A DNA stretch of 64,000 nucleotides from Vespertiliibacter pulmonis (lineage in GTDB: Bacteria; Pseudomonadota; Gammaproteobacteria; Enterobacterales; Pasteurellaceae): assembly GCF_013377275.1 (NCBI RefSeq), contig NZ_CP016615.1, forward strand, positions 372,001-436,000, in the 5' to 3' direction. Positions 46,692 to 58,814 of this stretch are shown here, piece after piece. The position numbers and the translations under genes are program-made. Below the pieces are notes generated by a model. The model was not told the origin of the DNA and did no database searches. It saw only the letters and a list, made by a program, of their open reading frames with translations. How positions within the stretch are numbered: the first letter of the stretch is position 1; each line of letters starts with the position of its first letter.

Positions 46692-47933
46692 TTATTGCCC
46701 ATTACGCATAAAGCCAGGAATAATTGAAGTTGGTGAAAATACTTGTGAACTATCTACTTGTTGTGGTTTTGCTGCCGTTTGTTGCGGTTGAGCAAATTGG
46801 GCTGGCTGTTGTGCAAACTGTGTTGGTTGCTGATATCCACCCATTGTATTCACAAACTGTGGTTGATTTGGCTGTGTCGTTTGTGCTGTCTGCTGTGGCT
46901 GTGGTGCAGCATTCACAAAACCTTGTTGATTTTGAAATCCCGTTACTCGTGGTGGAGTAATATCTTCTGGCTGCCCAATTCCAGTTGCAACTAATGTTAC
47001 TCGAATTTTACCTTCCATTTCTGCATTAAATGCAGAACCTAAAATAATTACAGCATCTGGATCGGCAAAGCTAGTAACATATTCCATAATGGTGTTTACT
47101 TCAGCAAGTTCAATATCAAATCCAGAAGAAATATTTACTAAAATACCTTTTGCACCTGATAAATCAACATCTTCTAATAATGGGCTAGCAACGGCTTCTT
47201 TTGCTGCATTTTCTGCACGATTTTCACCTTCGGCAATTCCTGTTCCCATCATTGCACGCCCCATTTCAGACATTACTTTTTTCACGTCTGCAAAGTCCAC
47301 ATTCACTAAACCTTCAGATGTAATCATATCCGTAATACCTAATACTGCATTACGTAATACATCATTTGCAACACCAAAAGCCTCACTGAATTTTACATTT
47401 TTAGGTAATACTTTTAATAATTTATCGTTTTGAATAATAATTAGAGAATCAACATGTTTAGCAAGTTCTTTTATACCTTGCTCAGCATAGCCTGAACGTT
47501 TTCTACCTTCGAAAGAAAAAGGTTTGGTTACAATACCGACTGTTAATGCACCTTGGTTCTTGGCAATTTCTGCAATAACTGGTGCAGCTCCCGTGCCTGT
47601 ACCACCGCCCATACCAACTGCGATGAAAACCATATCAGCACCAGCTAACATATTCGTTAAAGCATCTCTATCTTCTTCTGCTGCTTGATGACCTACATTT
47701 GGATCGGCTCCTGCCCCTAAACCCTTTGTAACCGTTGCACCAATCTGAATAGTATTACGTACTGCACTACTACGTAGAACTTGAGCATCTGTATTTACAG
47801 AAAAAAATTCTACGCTTCCTGCATCTTCTGATTGAGTACTAACCATATGATTTAAGGCATTACCGCCGCCACCGCCAACACCAATGACTTTAATCACCGC
47901 ATCTTGCGTAGATTCATAAATAGGTTCAAACAT
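46692..47933 (-). CDS. ftsZ: Cell division protein FtsZ
   Basis: 413 residues. N-terminal GTPase domain with the tubulin signature [10 protein letters not shown] near residue 104, then the T7 region, a Gln/Pro-rich linker of about 70 residues (rich in QQ, FAQP and QPQ), and the C-terminal peptide [10 protein letters not shown] that binds FtsA and ZipA. It forms the Z ring. The Gln-rich linker is more repetitive than that of E. coli. Preceded by AGGAGAATC. Confidence 0.98.
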   Translation of the reverse strand: MFEPIYESTQDAVIKVIGVGGGGGNALNHMVSTQSEDAGSVEFFSVNTDAQVLRSSAVRNTIQIGATVTKGLGAGADPNVGHQAAEEDRDALTNMLAGADMVFIAVGMGGGTGTGAAPVIAEIAKNQGALTVGIVTKPFSFEGRKRSGYAEQGIKELAKHVDSLIIIQNDKLLKVLPKNVKFSEAFGVANDVLRNAVLGITDMITSEGLVNVDFADVKKVMSEMGRAMMGTGIAEGENRAENAAKEAVASPLLEDVDLSGAKGILVNISSGFDIELAEVNTIMEYVTSFADPDAVIILGSAFNAEMEGKIRVTLVATGIGQPEDITPPRVTGFQNQQGFVNAAPQPQQTAQTTQPNQPQFVNTMGGYQQPTQFAQQPAQFAQPQQTAAKPQQVDSSQVFSPTSIIPGFMRNGQ

Positions 47934-47976
47934 TTTGATTCTCCTGAATAGCGCTAATCAACTAATAGCACTTCTT

Positions 47977-49254
47977 TTAAAAACTTTTCTTCGCCCAACC
48001 ATAGGCTTTTCTCACACCACTTGCTATTGCATCAATAATACGACTACCATTTCCACTATTGCCTATGCTGATAGTACTTTCTACGTCATTATAGTGATTA
48101 TATTGTAGTAATCCTAACACGGTAGCATATTGCGGCTTATTCACATAATCTGTTAGCCCAGTAATATTTAAAGGGCTACCAACACGTACTTGTAAACCAA
48201 AGACAGATTTTGCACATTCTACAATATCTTCTATTTGAGAACCACCACCCGTTAGCACAATTCCCGCAATTAATTCTTGTTTTATGCCTTTTTGGAATAA
48301 TTCAACCCGTAGTTTAGCTAATTCATCAGCAATAATAGTAAAAAGTTCGCTGTAACATCGATTAGTATGTTCTGACAACTGCTCTTTGGTAAAAGTTCGA
48401 GGCATTCGACCGCCTAAACCAGGCATTTCAATTTTCTTCTCAGGAAAATGGCTTGGTGGATACATTGCACTACCATATTGCACCTTAATCTTTTCTGCAT
48501 CTTGACGAGACGTTGTAAAAATTTGTGCAATATAATCTGTAATATTATTGCCACCAAATGGAATAACCTTACTAAAACGCAAAGCTCCATCAGTATAGAC
48601 GAGAATATCCATTGTGCCGCCACCAATATCAATTAAGCAAACACCTAATTCTTTTTCATCTTCTGTTAATACTGAATAACTTGACGCAAGCCCAGAGAAA
48701 ACAACCTGATCAATTTTTAATTTACTTCGTTCTACCGCATTTTTTAAATTTCGTAACCAATCATTATGGCAAGCAATCAAATGCGCCTGAGCTTGTAATC
48801 GCATTCCCGACAACCCTAACGGATTTTTAGTCGCTGGAAGATTATCAACTTTATATTCTTGCGGAATAATATGTAACGTTTCTAGCCCATCTGGCAATTT
48901 TATTGAACGGGCAATATGAATTGCACTATCTAAATCTTCAGATTCAACCGTCCCTGAAAGAGAAACTGTACCACTCTCATTTAAACCAGCAACATGGGCT
49001 CCAGACAATGCTAACATTACTGCATTGATTTCGCCTTCTGAAATAGACTCAGCCTCTTCAATAGCCCGTTGAATTGAGCTGACTGCTGCATCAAGATCAA
49101 CAACTCCACCACCTTGAACTCCTTTTGAAGGACTAACACCTGAACCCAGTACATTAATCACTCCATCAGGTAGCACTTCGCCAACTACGGCAACAACTTT
49201 GTGAGTGCCAACATCTAGCCCCACGACCATTTTAGATTCTGCTATTTTTGTCAT
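47977..49254 (-). CDS. ftsA: Cell division protein FtsA
   Basis: 425 residues, actin-like fold. Phosphate loop GLDVGTHKVVAVVGE near residues 13-27, the 1C interaction domain with SVSLSGTVESE, second phosphate loop LIDIGGGTMDILVY and adenosine motif IVLTGGGSQIEDI. The last residues (GVRKAYGWAKKSF) are the amphipathic helix that binds the membrane. It anchors FtsZ with ZipA (encoded about 21 kb upstream). Gap to ftsZ is 43 bases. Confidence 0.97.
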   Translation of the reverse strand: MTKIAESKMVVGLDVGTHKVVAVVGEVLPDGVINVLGSGVSPSKGVQGGGVVDLDAAVSSIQRAIEEAESISEGEINAVMLALSGAHVAGLNESGTVSLSGTVESEDLDSAIHIARSIKLPDGLETLHIIPQEYKVDNLPATKNPLGLSGMRLQAQAHLIACHNDWLRNLKNAVERSKLKIDQVVFSGLASSYSVLTEDEKELGVCLIDIGGGTMDILVYTDGALRFSKVIPFGGNNITDYIAQIFTTSRQDAEKIKVQYGSAMYPPSHFPEKKIEMPGLGGRMPRTFTKEQLSEHTNRCYSELFTIIADELAKLRVELFQKGIKQELIAGIVLTGGGSQIEDIVECAKSVFGLQVRVGSPLNITGLTDYVNKPQYATVLGLLQYNHYNDVESTISIGNSGNGSRIIDAIASGVRKAYGWAKKSF

Positions 49255-49283
49255 AATGTTATTTCTATTTCTCAGCTAAAAAT

Positions 49284-50069
49284 TTATTTTGAACGAAAAC
49301 CAACGGAAGCGCCGTGTTCATAGCGTAAATCCACATAAGCCAAACGTTTACCCTCTGGCACCTCAATTTCAGGGAAAATTAGTACAAAGCGGTCAATTTT
49401 AGGTAACCAATCACCTCTTCCTAACCGTAATTCTATATTATTGTCTAATACTATACTCCACGAGCCACGAATATCTGTCTTTACCGATTTCAAGACCAAA
49501 TGTCTAGATTCTAAATCCTTTTGAATTTTATACCAAGCAGCCAATACTTTCTTTGATTCTGAATCAGGCCCGTATAATTTAGGCAACCCCTCACGCTCAA
49601 AACGCTCTCTAGGTAAACTAAATACCTCACCTTGATCAGAAACTAAAAACTGATCATTCCAAATAGCCGCGGGGTGATGCTCTACTAATGTAACACTTAA
49701 ACGGTCGGGATATACCTTACGTACCGCAACTTCTTTAACCCACGGAATAGTCAGAAATTTATCTTTAATCTGCTGAATATCCTGTTCAAAATAGCCTTTT
49801 AATTTCGGTTCTGCCGATAGCAATTCACGAATGTCCGCATTAGTTGTAAACTGAGTTTTATGCGTTAAAGCATAAGCTTTAATCGGTGTTTTATCGAGTA
49901 AAGACAACCAACTCGCCCAATTACTATATGCAATATATACTGATAATAATGCCAAAAATAGTAAAATAGGTCTAACGAACAACCTCCAACTAATAGGATA
50001 ATCAGGCTTACTTGCAGGCGTACGAATAACCGATGTAGGTGTAGGCTTTTTGCGAAAGGCAGTTGCCAT
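49284..50069 (-). CDS. ftsQ: Cell division protein FtsQ
   Basis: 261 residues: a short basic cytosolic N-terminus, one membrane helix (about 28-46), a POTRA domain (YALTHKTQFTTNADIRELL to VTLVEHHPAAIW) and the beta domain with YVDLRYEHGASVGF near the end. It recruits FtsL and FtsB to the ring. Its start overlaps the ddl stop by one base, so translation is coupled. Confidence 0.95.
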   Translation of the reverse strand: MATAFRKKPTPTSVIRTPASKPDYPISWRLFVRPILLFLALLSVYIAYSNWASWLSLLDKTPIKAYALTHKTQFTTNADIRELLSAEPKLKGYFEQDIQQIKDKFLTIPWVKEVAVRKVYPDRLSVTLVEHHPAAIWNDQFLVSDQGEVFSLPRERFEREGLPKLYGPDSESKKVLAAWYKIQKDLESRHLVLKSVKTDIRGSWSIVLDNNIELRLGRGDWLPKIDRFVLIFPEIEVPEGKRLAYVDLRYEHGASVGFRSK

Positions 50070-50980
50070 TAGACACTCAGCTCCAAAATACGTTCAACTA
50101 ATCTTTCAAAACTATAGCCAACCACTTTCGCTGATTTCGGAAAAATACTGTGGCTTGTCATTCCCGGGCTAGTGTTCACTTCCACTAACCGAAACTGACC
50201 TTTGCTATCTTCCATAACATCAATGCGACTCCACCCTTTACAGCCAACCACATCATATGCCTGTTTCACTAATTTTGCGACTTCTGCTTGGCGCTCATCA
50301 CTCAATATTGGGCAAATATACTGGGTATTGTCCGAAACATATTTGGCATGATAATCATAAAACTCGCCATCAGGAATAATCTGCACTGCTGGTAATACTT
50401 CTCCATCTAAAACTGGCACAGAATACTCAGCTCCAGCTAAGTTTTCTTCGACTAAAACAATCGTATCGTATTTCAATGCTTGCTCAATCGCAGGTAACAG
50501 CTGATCTGCAGTTTTCACTTTACTAACACCAACACTTGAGCCTTCACTTGCTGGTTTTACAAATAAAGGTAAACCTAATTTTGCAATAATTAAATCATAA
50601 TCGACCGCTTGCCCACGTTGAACAACCACCATTTCAGCCATAGGTAAACCGACTGATTTCCACAGCAATTTAGTACGAAATTTATCCAGTGTAATTGCTG
50701 AAGCCATTACACCACAACCTGTATAAGGAATACCCAGCTGTTCTAATGCTCCTTGTAAAACACCATTCTCACCAATTCCTCCATGTAGAATATTAAATAC
50801 TCGCTGAATACCTTTCTCTTTTAATTTTTCTATTGGAAAAGATTGTGTATCAATACCTTCTACATCATAGCCCAATTGTTGTAATGCCCCCAATACAGCT
50901 TTACCCGAATTGAGAGACACCTCACGCTCAGCTGAATCCCCACCGAATAAGACGGCAATTTTTTCATTTTTCAAACTCAT
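50069..50980 (-). CDS. ddl: D-alanine--D-alanine ligase
   Basis: 303 residues, ATP-grasp fold, DdlB type. Motifs: [15 protein letters not shown] at the N-terminus, [27 protein letters not shown] and the metal-site segment [18 protein letters not shown]. It makes D-Ala-D-Ala for the pentapeptide. Tyr/Ser around residues 200-210 are in the normal D-Ala form rather than the D-Lac form. Sits between murC and ftsQ as in other gammaproteobacteria. Confidence 0.96.
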   Translation of the reverse strand: MSLKNEKIAVLFGGDSAEREVSLNSGKAVLGALQQLGYDVEGIDTQSFPIEKLKEKGIQRVFNILHGGIGENGVLQGALEQLGIPYTGCGVMASAITLDKFRTKLLWKSVGLPMAEMVVVQRGQAVDYDLIIAKLGLPLFVKPASEGSSVGVSKVKTADQLLPAIEQALKYDTIVLVEENLAGAEYSVPVLDGEVLPAVQIIPDGEFYDYHAKYVSDNTQYICPILSDERQAEVAKLVKQAYDVVGCKGWSRIDVMEDSKGQFRLVEVNTSPGMTSHSIFPKSAKVVGYSFERLVERILELSV

Positions 50981-51082
50981 TCTCTTTACTCCATTCGGTT
51001 TTATTTAACGGATAAAACACGGTCATTGCAAAATTTACAGTCAAACGACCGCTTTCTTTTAATGATAAATATTCTCTATCTC

Positions 51083-52519
51083 TTAAAGAGATGAATTTCT
51101 CCAACTTTCCGCTAAATCACGGGAAAGCTTGCTCACATTACCAGCCCCTTGAGCTAATACCAAATCGCCATCTTGCAGAATTTGATCTAGCACTTCTCCC
51201 AATAAATTAGGATCTGATACTAAAATTGGATCAACTTTGCCTAAATTACGAATAGAACGACATAATGCTTTACTATCAGCCCCAACAATAGGGGATTCCC
51301 CTGCGGCATAAACTTCCAACATAATCAAACTATCTACTTGCGAAAGCACTTGCACAAACTCATCAAACAGATCTCGGGTGCGTGAATAACGGTGAGGCTG
51401 AAATACCATTACTACACGTTTATTTTCCCAGCCCTCTCGAGCTGCTTTAATTGTTACATCAACTTCCGTTGGGTGATGACCATAATCATCAACTAACATT
51501 ACTGTTCCATTTGGACGAACAAAAGAGCCTAACTGATCAAAACGGCGACCTGCTCCTTGAAATTCTGCTAATGCTTTTAAAATTGCCTCATTTTCAATAT
51601 TTTCTTCTTTAGCAACAGCCAATGCTGCCGTAGCATTTAACGCATTATGTTTACCAGGTACGTTAAGCAATACCTCAATTTTTTCGCCATTTGGACAAAT
51701 TACCGTGTAATATCCTTGAAAACCAGCTTGGCGATAATTGGTAATACGATAATCTGCTCGATCGCTAAACCCATAAGTAAGAACTTGTCGCCCAATTTGT
51801 GGCACAAGTTCCATTAACACGTCATCATCAACACACATTACAGCTAAACCATAAAACGGCAAATTATGCAGAAATTTAACGTAAGTCTGTTTCATTTTTT
51901 CAAAATCGCCTTCATAGGTATCCATATGATCAGGCTCAATATTGGTTACTACGGAAACCATTGGTTGAAGATGTAAAAAAGAGGCATCACTCTCATCAGC
52001 TTCAGCAATTAAATAACGACTGGCCCCTAAATGTGCATTTTTTCCTGCTGATTTTACTAATCCTCCATTTACAAAAGTAGGATCAAGTTTTGCTTCCGTA
52101 TAAATCATTGACAACATTGCCGTTGTTGTTGTTTTACCGTGCGTCCCAGCAACTGCAATGCCATGACGAAAACGCATAATTTCTGCCAACATCTGGGCTC
52201 GCTGAATAACAGGAATTCTTGCCTCTTTTGCAGCAATAACTTCTGGGTTATCGTCGGTGATTGCACTGGAAATAACAACAACACTCGCCCCTTTCACATT
52301 ATTCCTATGATGTCCAAAAAATATACTTGCACCCGCCTTAGCTAAACGTTGTGTTACTACGCCATCACTAATATCCGAACCACTAATTTGATAGCCTTCA
52401 TTCAATAATACTTCGGCAATGCCACTCATTCCAGCACCACCAATACCTACAAAATGAATTTGGCTCACTCGACGCATTTCAGGTACTAATTTTTTCACTT
52501 TATCTTGGAAATTCTTCAT
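51083..52519 (-). CDS. murC: UDP-N-acetylmuramate--L-alanine ligase MurC
   Basis: 478 residues, first Mur ligase. UDP-binding loop [15 protein letters not shown] near residues 24-38; ATP loop [11 protein letters not shown]; central [12 protein letters not shown]-terminal [11 protein letters not shown]. It adds L-Ala to UDP-MurNAc. A 129-base gap to murG contains a perfect USS at 52625-52633, and a 102-base gap separates it from ddl. Confidence 0.97.
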   Translation of the reverse strand: MKNFQDKVKKLVPEMRRVSQIHFVGIGGAGMSGIAEVLLNEGYQISGSDISDGVVTQRLAKAGASIFFGHHRNNVKGASVVVISSAITDDNPEVIAAKEARIPVIQRAQMLAEIMRFRHGIAVAGTHGKTTTTAMLSMIYTEAKLDPTFVNGGLVKSAGKNAHLGASRYLIAEADESDASFLHLQPMVSVVTNIEPDHMDTYEGDFEKMKQTYVKFLHNLPFYGLAVMCVDDDVLMELVPQIGRQVLTYGFSDRADYRITNYRQAGFQGYYTVICPNGEKIEVLLNVPGKHNALNATAALAVAKEENIENEAILKALAEFQGAGRRFDQLGSFVRPNGTVMLVDDYGHHPTEVDVTIKAAREGWENKRVVMVFQPHRYSRTRDLFDEFVQVLSQVDSLIMLEVYAAGESPIVGADSKALCRSIRNLGKVDPILVSDPNLLGEVLDQILQDGDLVLAQGAGNVSKLSRDLAESWRNSSL

Positions 52520-52624
52520 TACTAAAACCTTTTATTTTCCTGCTTATCCATAAACAATATAGTTTAAAATATAGACTACTAGCGGTTAGTTCCGCTTATT
52601 TTTTACAAATTTTTCTTATAACTG

Positions 52625-52633
52625 ACCGCTTGT
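52625..52633 (-). repeat. Uptake signal (perfect 9-mer) between murG and murC
   Basis: ACCGCTTGT in TGACCGCTTGTTA. An incomplete TCCGCTT and AGCGGTT lie about 40-50 bases away (52571-52597), making a decayed inverted group in the intercistronic gap. Confidence 0.75.
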
Positions 52634-52648
52634 TATCTGTGCTACTTT

Positions 52649-53707
52649 TTACTCATTTGCCTCTTTCACAATTACATCAGCAACGCGTTTTGCCGCTAAT
52701 GGCGAGGCTTTCTCTCTTGCTTTAATTGCCAGTTCCGTTAGCTTTTGGCGATCCAATAACAAAGGGCTTAACACTGTTAAAAGATTTTCTGCCGTAAAAT
52801 CAGCTTGCTCAATTATCACTGCAGCTCCATTATTTGCTAAAAATTCTGCGTTATAGAACTGTTGGCGATCTTTATGTTGAAATGGCACAAAAATAGCGGG
52901 TAAACCTGCGGCTGCAATTTCAGAAACCGTCAAAGCGCCTGAACGGCAAATAACTAAATCTGCCCATTCATAAGCTGATTTCATATCATCAATAAATTCA
53001 CTGGCAGATCCATTTCCTAACTGTTGATAAATTTCAGCCACGCCTTCCAATTTTCCTTTACCCACTTGGTGGCTAATAAATACTTGATTATTAAGCCGTT
53101 TTGCTACTTCGGGCACAGTTTCATTGATAACCATTGCCCCCTGGCTCCCCCCCATCACAAGAATATTGATTGGGTAATTTCTTTGAGCAAAACGTTGCTC
53201 TGGGCTAGGTATTTGGAAAAGATCTTGGCGAACAGGATTACCAACTACTTCTGCATTTGTAAATGCCGTTGGAAACGCCTGCAATGTTTTACGAGCAATT
53301 TTGGATAGCCATTTATTTGTTAGCCCAGCAACAGCATTTTGTTCGTGCAAAATAACGGGAACGCCACATAATTTTGCAGCAACACCACCTGGCCCAGAGA
53401 CATAGCCCCCCATACCCAACACTGCGTCAGGCTGATAGGCTTTGATAATTTTGCGAGCTTGCAATATCGCTTTAAAAATAGCAAATGGCGCTTTTAATAG
53501 AGCCTTAATTCCTTTACCTTTGATCCCCGAAATTTCGATAAAATCAATATCTATACCGTGTTTAGGAACAAGCTCGGCCTCCATTCTATCTTTTGTCCCT
53601 AACCAACGTATCTCCCAGCCTTGCTGTTGCAATTCTCGAGCAACCGCAATTGCAGGGAAAACGTGTCCACCCGTTCCCCCTGCCATTACCAATAATTTCT
53701 TTGCCAT
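52649..53707 (-). CDS. murG: Undecaprenyl-PP-MurNAc-pentapeptide-UDPGlcNAc GlcNAc transferase MurG
   Basis: 352 residues, GT-B fold. Glycine loop [16 protein letters not shown] near the N-terminus, [18 protein letters not shown], third glycine loop [15 protein letters not shown], and the donor site [30 protein letters not shown]. It turns lipid I into lipid II at the inner leaflet. Gap of 57 bases to ftsW. Confidence 0.96.
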   Translation of the reverse strand: MAKKLLVMAGGTGGHVFPAIAVARELQQQGWEIRWLGTKDRMEAELVPKHGIDIDFIEISGIKGKGIKALLKAPFAIFKAILQARKIIKAYQPDAVLGMGGYVSGPGGVAAKLCGVPVILHEQNAVAGLTNKWLSKIARKTLQAFPTAFTNAEVVGNPVRQDLFQIPSPEQRFAQRNYPINILVMGGSQGAMVINETVPEVAKRLNNQVFISHQVGKGKLEGVAEIYQQLGNGSASEFIDDMKSAYEWADLVICRSGALTVSEIAAAGLPAIFVPFQHKDRQQFYNAEFLANNGAAVIIEQADFTAENLLTVLSPLLLDRQKLTELAIKAREKASPLAAKRVADVIVKEANE

Positions 53708-53764
53708 TCCCTTACCCTATAATTTCCCATATTTATACATAATTATTTCCAATTTTACTTATTA

Positions 53765-54952
53765 TTACTCATACTCTTTTAAAGTTGCTTGGCCTGCATT
53801 TTCAAGTCGATTTTCATAATCAATTCTTACTAAAATTGCAACAGCAACAGCCATAATTACTAGACTTGATCCACCATAACTTACTAATGGAAAGGTTAAT
53901 CCTTTTGTAGGTAATAATCCTGAAGCAACGCCTAAATTGACAAAACCTTGTAAAAAAATCCAAACACCAATACCAAAAGCGAAAAAGCCTTTAAAGCGCT
54001 GTTCAAGATTTAGTGCTTGACGACTAATATAAAAAGCTTTTAACGTCAAAGCTGTTAATAACAAAATCACAATACTAATACCAAACAAACCAAACTCTTC
54101 GCCAATCACAGCCATTACAAAATCGGTATGAGCTTCAGGTAAATATTCTAATTTTTGGATTGAATTACCCAACCCAGCTCCCCAGAATTCACCTTGTCCA
54201 AATGCCATTTGTGCATTTGAAAGCTGAAAACCATCACCATAGGCATCTGCAAAAGGATCCATAAATGATGTTACCCGTTTTAAACGATATTCCGATGTCA
54301 ATACTAAAATCATAAATGCAAAACCGCCCAAGATACCTAATACAAGAAATTGGAGTAATTTTGCACCAACAAAAAATAACATCGCAAAGGTAATAATAAA
54401 CAGTACAGCGGTACTTCCCAAATCAGGCTGCAATACTAAAAAAACACCAAATAAAATCATTACCAAAACAGGGCGGAAAAAACTCCAACCCGCAATCCTA
54501 ATTTCATCAAACTTACGCACATAGAAACTAGAAAAATAACAAATAAGTGCTAATTTGGCTAATTCCGCTGGTTGGAAATTTATCGGTCCAATTGGAATCC
54601 AACGGGTTGATCCATTTACATTTCGTCCAATGATAAGAACCAGTAATAACAGTAACAACGAGATCGCAAATAACTTCAAATTCCATTTTTCCCATTGTTC
54701 ACTTGGAATCTGAATAAAAGTGAAAAACATAATAATGGCTACGGCAACATACAACGCATCACGTAACGTAAAGTAAAAGGGATCATTATATAAACGTGTA
54801 CTAACAGGAATTGATGCTGAAGTTACCATAATAAAACCAATCATCAATAAACTGAAAAATAACCAAATCAGCCCTCGGTCATAACGAGCATTTCTTGGAG
54901 TTAAAGTTCCCCATTTTTCCCACCCTTCTTTGATTTTTTTAGTGAAGATCAA
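53765..54952 (-). CDS. ftsW: Peptidoglycan glycosyltransferase FtsW
   Basis: 395 residues, about ten membrane helices, SEDS family. Typical segments: [31 protein letters not shown] with the catalytic-loop Asp region, [20 protein letters not shown] and [16 protein letters not shown]. It polymerises glycan at the septum together with FtsI. It overlaps murD by 4 bases (ATGA). Confidence 0.96.
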   Translation of the reverse strand: MIFTKKIKEGWEKWGTLTPRNARYDRGLIWLFFSLLMIGFIMVTSASIPVSTRLYNDPFYFTLRDALYVAVAIIMFFTFIQIPSEQWEKWNLKLFAISLLLLLLVLIIGRNVNGSTRWIPIGPINFQPAELAKLALICYFSSFYVRKFDEIRIAGWSFFRPVLVMILFGVFLVLQPDLGSTAVLFIITFAMLFFVGAKLLQFLVLGILGGFAFMILVLTSEYRLKRVTSFMDPFADAYGDGFQLSNAQMAFGQGEFWGAGLGNSIQKLEYLPEAHTDFVMAVIGEEFGLFGISIVILLLTALTLKAFYISRQALNLEQRFKGFFAFGIGVWIFLQGFVNLGVASGLLPTKGLTFPLVSYGGSSLVIMAVAVAILVRIDYENRLENAGQATLKEYE

Positions 54953-56250
54953 GCTTTAACTCCCTGTGCTAATTGTATAAATTCCTTACCTCGAACTTCA
55001 AAATTCGGAAATTGATCAAGGCTTGCACAAGCAGGCGATAATAAGACCATATCGCCCGTTTTTAATTTTGGACGAATTAACTCAATGGCTTGTTGCATAG
55101 TTTCAACTAACACGCTTTGTGAAGTTAATGCTGCAAGCATTGCACCGTCTCGTCCAAAGCAATAACAAACAATATGAGGCTGGTTAACAAGCGGTGCTAA
55201 TTCTGAAAAATCTGCACCTTTACCATCTCCCCCTAATAATAAATAGAGAGTTTTGTCCACCTGTAAACCAGTTAAAGCAGCAACGGTGCTACCTACATTA
55301 GTTGCTTTAGAGTCATTAATCCAACGCACGCCATCAGTCGTTTCAACTGACTGAAAACGGTGCTCAAGCCCCGAGTAATGTTTTAACGCTTGAATAATCC
55401 CTTCACGCCCAATACCTGCTTTTTCCGCCAAAGCAACCGCTGCCAACGCATTCATCTCATTATGGCGACCTTTTAATTTCATTTCAGCAGTATCTAAAAT
55501 TTTATCAGTGCCACTCCATAATGCGTTATCTTGCAAGCGATATTCCCCGCTATTTTCAGCAAAAATCGACAACGAACTTACTGCTTGTTCAGGCAATGTT
55601 TGACGATCTTCACCGTTTACAATGATATTTTCTGCATTATGATAAATTTTCAATTTTGCTTGACGATAAGCCTCTAAATTAGGATAGCGATCCATATGAT
55701 CTTCGCTGATATTTAGTACCGTGGCAGATTTCGCTCTAAGAGATCTTGTCGTTTCAAGTTGAAAGCTCGATAATTCTAAAACGTATAAATCGTAATTACC
55801 TTTCAATAAGGTTAAAGCTGGTACACCAATATTTCCGCCCATTCCGACATTCACGCCCGCTAATTTCGCCATTTCGGTTGTTAATGCCGTTACTGTGCTT
55901 TTGCCGTTTGATCCCGTAATTGCAATAATTGAGGCTTTAGCTTCTCTGCAAAATAATTCAATATCACCAATAACTTCAATACCAGCGTTAATTGCCTGCT
56001 GAATTTCAGGGGTTGCTAGTGCTAGCCCTGGACTACTTACAATTAAATCTGAGCTGAGTAGCCATTCAAGGTTTAAACTTCCTGTGTGTAAAGGAATATC
56101 TTTCGGTAGTTTATCTACTCCTGCTGGATTTTTACGGGTATCAATTACACGTAAGTTCGCATTTTTATCCGCAAAAAACTCAATACAAGAAAGCCCTGTT
56201 GCCCCTAAACCAATAATCGTAATTTGCTTGCCTTGATATAAAGATTGCAT
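54949..56250 (-). CDS. murD: UDP-N-acetylmuramoylalanine--D-glutamate ligase MurD
   Basis: 433 residues. N-terminal [19 protein letters not shown] loop [24 protein letters not shown] and the C-terminal [14 protein letters not shown] and [12 protein letters not shown]. It adds D-Glu to UDP-MurNAc-L-Ala. A perfect USS lies at 55187-55195. A 76-base gap to mraY may hold a weak internal promoter. Confidence 0.96.
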   Translation of the reverse strand: MQSLYQGKQITIIGLGATGLSCIEFFADKNANLRVIDTRKNPAGVDKLPKDIPLHTGSLNLEWLLSSDLIVSSPGLALATPEIQQAINAGIEVIGDIELFCREAKASIIAITGSNGKSTVTALTTEMAKLAGVNVGMGGNIGVPALTLLKGNYDLYVLELSSFQLETTRSLRAKSATVLNISEDHMDRYPNLEAYRQAKLKIYHNAENIIVNGEDRQTLPEQAVSSLSIFAENSGEYRLQDNALWSGTDKILDTAEMKLKGRHNEMNALAAVALAEKAGIGREGIIQALKHYSGLEHRFQSVETTDGVRWINDSKATNVGSTVAALTGLQVDKTLYLLLGGDGKGADFSELAPLVNQPHIVCYCFGRDGAMLAALTSQSVLVETMQQAIELIRPKLKTGDMVLLSPACASLDQFPNFEVRGKEFIQLAQGVKA

Positions 56251-56326
56251 TTTTATTCTCTATAATAACGATAATAAGTAAAACCTAATTCCACTCTGCT
56301 TGATAAATAAGACAACATAATGCCCT

Positions 56327-57409
56327 TTAGCGTAATTTTAATGTTACTAATCCAACTAACACTAACATCAAGGTAATAATCCAAAAACGAACAATAACAC
56401 GAGGTTCTGGCCAACCTTTCAATTCAAAATGATGATGAATCGGCGCCATTCGGAAAATTCGTTTCTGACGTAATTTATACGAGCCAACTTGTAAAATAAC
56501 TGAAAGCGCTTCAATCACAAAAACACCGCCCATTATCACCAATAATAATTCTTGGCGAACTAACACAGCAATCACTCCTAAAGCTCCGCCAAGGGAAAGC
56601 GAGCCAACATCGCCCATAAAAACTTGAGCAGGATAAGTATTAAACCAAAGGAATCCTAGCCCCGCCCCAACAATCGCTGTACATAAAATAACTAACTCAC
56701 CGCTATATTTGATATAGGGAATATGCAAATACTCTGCAAAATTATAGTTACCTGTCGCCCACGCAATCAATGCAAATGCCCCTGCGACCATAATGATTGG
56801 AACAATTGCTAAGCCGTCTAAGCCATCGGTTAAATTGACAGCATTACTTGTCCCAACAATCACAAAATAAGTAAGAACGATGTAAAATACCCCAAGCTGA
56901 GGCATTACCTCTTTAAAAAATGGCACAACAAGCTGAGTAGCTGCCGTGTCTTTGCCAATCGCATACATAGTAAACGCAGAAATTAACGCGATCACTGATA
57001 GCCAAAAATATTTCCAACGAGCAATCAAACCATCAGTATTTTTACGGGCAATTTTCCAATAATCATCAACAAAACCAACGATCCCATAGCCCATTAAAAT
57101 AAATAATACACACCAGACATAAGGGTTTGACAAATCCGCCCATAACAATGCGCTAACACCAATGGAAAATAAGATCATAATTCCCCCCATTGTTGGGGTA
57201 CCACGTTTTTTGAAATGGCTTTCTGGTCCATCGTGGCGGACTTCTTGTCCAAATTTTAAAACTTGCAAACGGCGAATTACGGTTGGCCCAATCCATAATC
57301 CAATAATCAATGCCGTTAATAACGCCATAATTGAACGAAAAGTGATATATGATACCACGTTAAATATGGTGTTAAATTGAACTAAATATTCAGCTAACCA
57401 AACTAACAT
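56327..57409 (-). CDS. mraY: Phospho-MurNAc-pentapeptide transferase MraY
   Basis: 360 residues, ten predicted helices. Family signatures: [28 protein letters not shown] (aspartates of the metal site), [35 protein letters not shown] and [15 protein letters not shown]. It makes lipid I from undecaprenyl phosphate. The gap to murF is 10 bases. Confidence 0.97.
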   Translation of the reverse strand: MLVWLAEYLVQFNTIFNVVSYITFRSIMALLTALIIGLWIGPTVIRRLQVLKFGQEVRHDGPESHFKKRGTPTMGGIMILFSIGVSALLWADLSNPYVWCVLFILMGYGIVGFVDDYWKIARKNTDGLIARWKYFWLSVIALISAFTMYAIGKDTAATQLVVPFFKEVMPQLGVFYIVLTYFVIVGTSNAVNLTDGLDGLAIVPIIMVAGAFALIAWATGNYNFAEYLHIPYIKYSGELVILCTAIVGAGLGFLWFNTYPAQVFMGDVGSLSLGGALGVIAVLVRQELLLVIMGGVFVIEALSVILQVGSYKLRQKRIFRMAPIHHHFELKGWPEPRVIVRFWIITLMLVLVGLVTLKLR

Positions 57410-57419
57410 TTGCTATTCC

Positions 57420-58811
57420 TTAAGAAACATTAAATTTTAAGATAAGAGCATCTAATAGCTCTTCCATTTTTTGACTGCGAGAGCCTTTTACTAATAATAC
57501 AAGCGGTTGGTTATCCGCTATTTTTTGCAATATAAGTGGATATAAAAAATCTACCATTTGAGCTTTATTGGAAAAATGATGCGCCGAATTTTGACTAATC
57601 ACTGCACTTTCCTGCCCAAATGAAACTACTAAATCTAAACCTGCCTGCGCAACAAAGTCTGCTACTTCTTGATGACACGCCAAACTTTCTACGCCTAATT
57701 CAGCCATATCACCAACGGCAAAAATACGAAATGCTGGGTATTGCTGTAAAACGGCTACCGCCGATTTCATTGAATCAACATTAGCATTATAGCTATCGTC
57801 AATCAGTAATAAATTTGGGTTAATTTCAATCGGAAATAGTCGTCCTTTGACTTGAGAACGTTGTTCTAATCCTGCTTTAATTGAATTTAGATCAGCTCCC
57901 ACTGCCATAGCGAGTGAGGCGGCCGCTAAAGCATTACTAACATTATGTTTACCTAAATAGGGTAAATTTATCTCCACCTCCCCTTGCGGACTGTGCAAAA
58001 TAAATTGCGAACCCGTTAAATTCAGTACAACATCTTCCGCCCAAAAATCGGCATAGGAATCTTTATCCTGTCCTGTATAGCTGAATGATTGTAATTCGTG
58101 CTTACCAATTTCTTTTTGCCATTCAGGAAAATAGTGAGCTAAATTAACAATCGCTATGCCATCTTTTTTCAAACCTCGATAAATTTCACCTTTTGCTTGA
58201 GCCACGCCCGCTAAAGAACCAAAGCCTTCTAAATGAGCAGAGGCAACATTATTGACTAAGCAAGCATCGGGCTGTGTAATTGCTGTGGTATAAGCAATTT
58301 CACCGAGATGATTTGCTCCCAATTCAACAACAGCAAATTTATGTTGATCAGTTAAACGTAATAAGGTTAATGGCACACCTAAATCATTGTTTAAATTACC
58401 AAAAGTATAAAGCACTTCATCTTCACAAGCGGTAACTTGTTGCAAGATTTTTGCTGTCATCTCTTTAACCGTTGTTTTACCTGATGAGCCAGTCATTGCG
58501 ACAGTTTTTGGATTCAATTTAGCTTTCAACCATTTCGCTAATTCGCCTAATGCTAACCGAGTGTCTGCCACAATAATTTGTGGCACATCAATAGCGAGCG
58601 GACGCTCTACCACCAAGGCAACACAGCCTTGTTCAACCGCTTTTTGTGCATAATCGTGAGCATCAAATTTCTCACCTTTTAATGCAAAAAATAGCCCAAA
58701 ACTCACCGCTTGACGGGTATCTGTACTCACATTTTCAACAGTAACATTACCATCACCGACTAATTTGGCATTTAAAATATCGGCAATCTGCTGTGTGGTT
58801 TGTTTTATCAT
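57420..58811 (-). CDS. murF: UDP-MurNAc-tripeptide--D-alanyl-D-alanine ligase MurF
   Basis: 463 residues. Motifs: DTRQAVSFGLFFALKGEKFDAHDY for the UDP end, ATP loop MTGSSGKTTVKEMTA, NLNNDLGVPLTLLRL, VELGANHLGEIAYT and DDSYNANVDSMKSA. It adds D-Ala-D-Ala made by Ddl. Two perfect USS copies lie within it (57499-57507 and 58425-58433). Three bases separate it from murE. Confidence 0.96.
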   Translation of the reverse strand: MIKQTTQQIADILNAKLVGDGNVTVENVSTDTRQAVSFGLFFALKGEKFDAHDYAQKAVEQGCVALVVERPLAIDVPQIIVADTRLALGELAKWLKAKLNPKTVAMTGSSGKTTVKEMTAKILQQVTACEDEVLYTFGNLNNDLGVPLTLLRLTDQHKFAVVELGANHLGEIAYTTAITQPDACLVNNVASAHLEGFGSLAGVAQAKGEIYRGLKKDGIAIVNLAHYFPEWQKEIGKHELQSFSYTGQDKDSYADFWAEDVVLNLTGSQFILHSPQGEVEINLPYLGKHNVSNALAAASLAMAVGADLNSIKAGLEQRSQVKGRLFPIEINPNLLLIDDSYNANVDSMKSAVAVLQQYPAFRIFAVGDMAELGVESLACHQEVADFVAQAGLDLVVSFGQESAVISQNSAHHFSNKAQMVDFLYPLILQKIADNQPLVLLVKGSRSQKMEELLDALILKFNVS

Positions 58812-58814
58812 TGA

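Noticed and set aside
46724-46994. Overlapping plus-strand frames rich in Leu/Cys/Trp opposite the end of ftsZ
   Set aside because: They are the complement of the CAA/CAG-rich FtsZ linker; low-complexity coding, no independent evidence.
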